DNA from: Serpentinimonas sp.
GTDB lineage: Bacteria > Pseudomonadota > Gammaproteobacteria > Burkholderiales > Burkholderiaceae_C
Direction of reading: 5' to 3'
DNA: 14,719 bases
Assembly (NCBI GenBank): GCA_025458665.1
Contig: JALOSG010000044.1
Coordinates: 1 to 14,719 of the forward strand
Numbering within the stretch: position 1 is the stretch's first letter; each line of letters starts with the position of its first letter. The position numbers and the translations under genes were made by a program. Below the pieces are notes generated by a model. It made no database searches. It was not told the DNA's origin and worked only from the letters and a program-made list of their open reading frames with translations. Positions 14,083 through 14,719 of the stretch are shown here, piece after piece.

Positions 14083-14719
14083 GCCCGCCTCCGGCTTCCT
14101 GTGCGGTGCCACTTTGCTGCATGGCCCACATCTGTGCGTAGCGCCCCTGGGCTGCCAGCAGCTGCGCGTGGCTGCCGCGCTCCACAATATGGCCGTGCTC
14201 CAGCACCAGAATCTCGTGTGCATCCACCACGGTGGAAAGCCGGTGCGCCACCACCAGCGTGGTCTTGTTGCGCGCGGCCATGCGCAGTTCGGCCTGTATG
14301 GCGCGTTCGTTGGCGGAGTCCAGGGCCGAAGTGGCCTCATCGAAAATGAGGATGGGCGGGTTTTTCAGCAGCGTGCGTGCAATGGCCACGCGCTGCTTTT
14401 CGCCACCCGATAGCTTCAGGCCGCGCTCGCCCACCATGGTCTGGTAACCCTTGGGCAGCCGCTCAATGAAGCTGTGTATATGTGCCGCGCGCGCAGCCTC
14501 CACCGCCGCTTCATGCCCGGCGTCGGGCCGCCCGTACAGGATGTTGTACTCGATGGTGTCGTTGAACAGCACGGTGTCCTGCGGCACGATGCCGATGGAG
14601 CGGCGCACGCTGCCCTGTGTGGCCGCGCGCAGGTCCTGCCCCGCCACGGTGATGCTGCCACTGCCCACATCGTAGAAGCGGTACAGCAGGCGCGCCAGCG
14701 TGGACTTGCCCGAACCCGA
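14063..14719 (-). CDS. ABC exporter, ATM1/ABCB type (N-terminus cut off by window edge)
   Basis: Only the nucleotide-binding domain and C-terminus are in the window (218 residues). The frame runs off the right edge within the Walker A motif (SGSGKST). It then shows the Q-loop VPQDTVLFNDTI, the signature LSGGEKQR, Walker B ILIFDEATSALD, and the H-loop VVAHRLSTV. DTIEYNILYGRPDA is characteristic of the ATM1/ABCB7-HMT1 group, whose members export glutathione-linked or sulfur compounds for Fe-S or metal handling. A fused membrane domain is expected upstream but is not visible. The stop lies 20 nt inside the LysR gene, suggesting cotranscription. An MsbA-type exporter is the alternative, less likely from the IEYNI motif. 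Confidence 0.85.
   Translation of the reverse strand, partial: SGSGKSTLARLLYRFYDVGSGSITVAGQDLRAATQGSVRRSIGIVPQDTVLFNDTIEYNILYGRPDAGHEAAVEAARAAHIHSFIERLPKGYQTMVGERGLKLSGGEKQRVAIARTLLKNPPILIFDEATSALDSANERAIQAELRMAARNKTTLVVAHRLSTVVDAHEILVLEHGHIVERGSHAQLLAAQGRYAQMWAMQQSGTAQEAGGGHGNQVA

Noticed and set aside
11172..14349. Three long plus-strand frames (11172-12125, 12164-13405, 13288-14349)
   Set aside because: All are antisense to the DUF3025, pyrC, LysR and exporter genes, which have intact motifs; their products show no domain.

Overview
The window is a GC-rich, densely packed chromosomal segment. Its gene families and neighbourhoods (flhDC next to a full ccm operon; an LTTR-pyrC-DUF3025 chain; htpX) suggest a betaproteobacterium of the order Burkholderiales, most likely Comamonadaceae (Acidovorax/Hydrogenophaga-like). 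That placement is inferred from protein character only. No insertion sequence, phage gene, CRISPR array, tRNA or rRNA was seen, and no gene-free stretch exceeds about 220 bp.

Layout. (1) 1-1296 (+): 3' part of a COG2509-type FAD-dependent dehydrogenase, cut by the left edge. Its end overlaps tail-to-tail with flhC. (2) 1283-2274 (-): flhD-flhC, the master regulators of flagellar genes, with a 216-bp upstream region holding an imperfect palindrome that resembles the RcsAB/BvgA class of operators. (3) 2491-9533 (-): a complete cytochrome c maturation System I operon in the order ccmA-B-C-D-E-F-G-H-I. Most joints are overlaps of 4 nt or gaps of 1-3 nt; the one exception is a 100-bp ccmE-ccmF gap containing a hairpin. 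CcmAB with CcmCD load heme onto CcmE, CcmF with CcmH/CcmI forms the heme lyase, and CcmG with CcmH handles the apocytochrome thiols. (4) 9709-10137 (+): a divergent gene for a small membrane-anchored protein that looks like a thioredoxin fold lacking all cysteines. It ends at a strong bidirectional hairpin. (5) 10204-11073 (-): htpX, a membrane metalloprotease, preceded by a near-consensus sigma-32 heat-shock promoter. (6) 11214-14719 (-): an ATM1/ABCB-type exporter (cut by the right edge), a HypT/YjiE-like LysR regulator, pyrC and a DUF3025 gene, all overlapping head to tail.

Most of the window is conserved housekeeping content. The observations most worth a second look are the sigma-32 promoter of htpX, the flhDC operator, the cysteine-free thioredoxin-like neighbour of the ccm operon, the DUF3025 gene that seems to lack a standard start codon at its natural start, and the overlap-coupled exporter / HypT-like regulator / pyrC cluster. 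I did not find a clearly undescribed multi-gene system.
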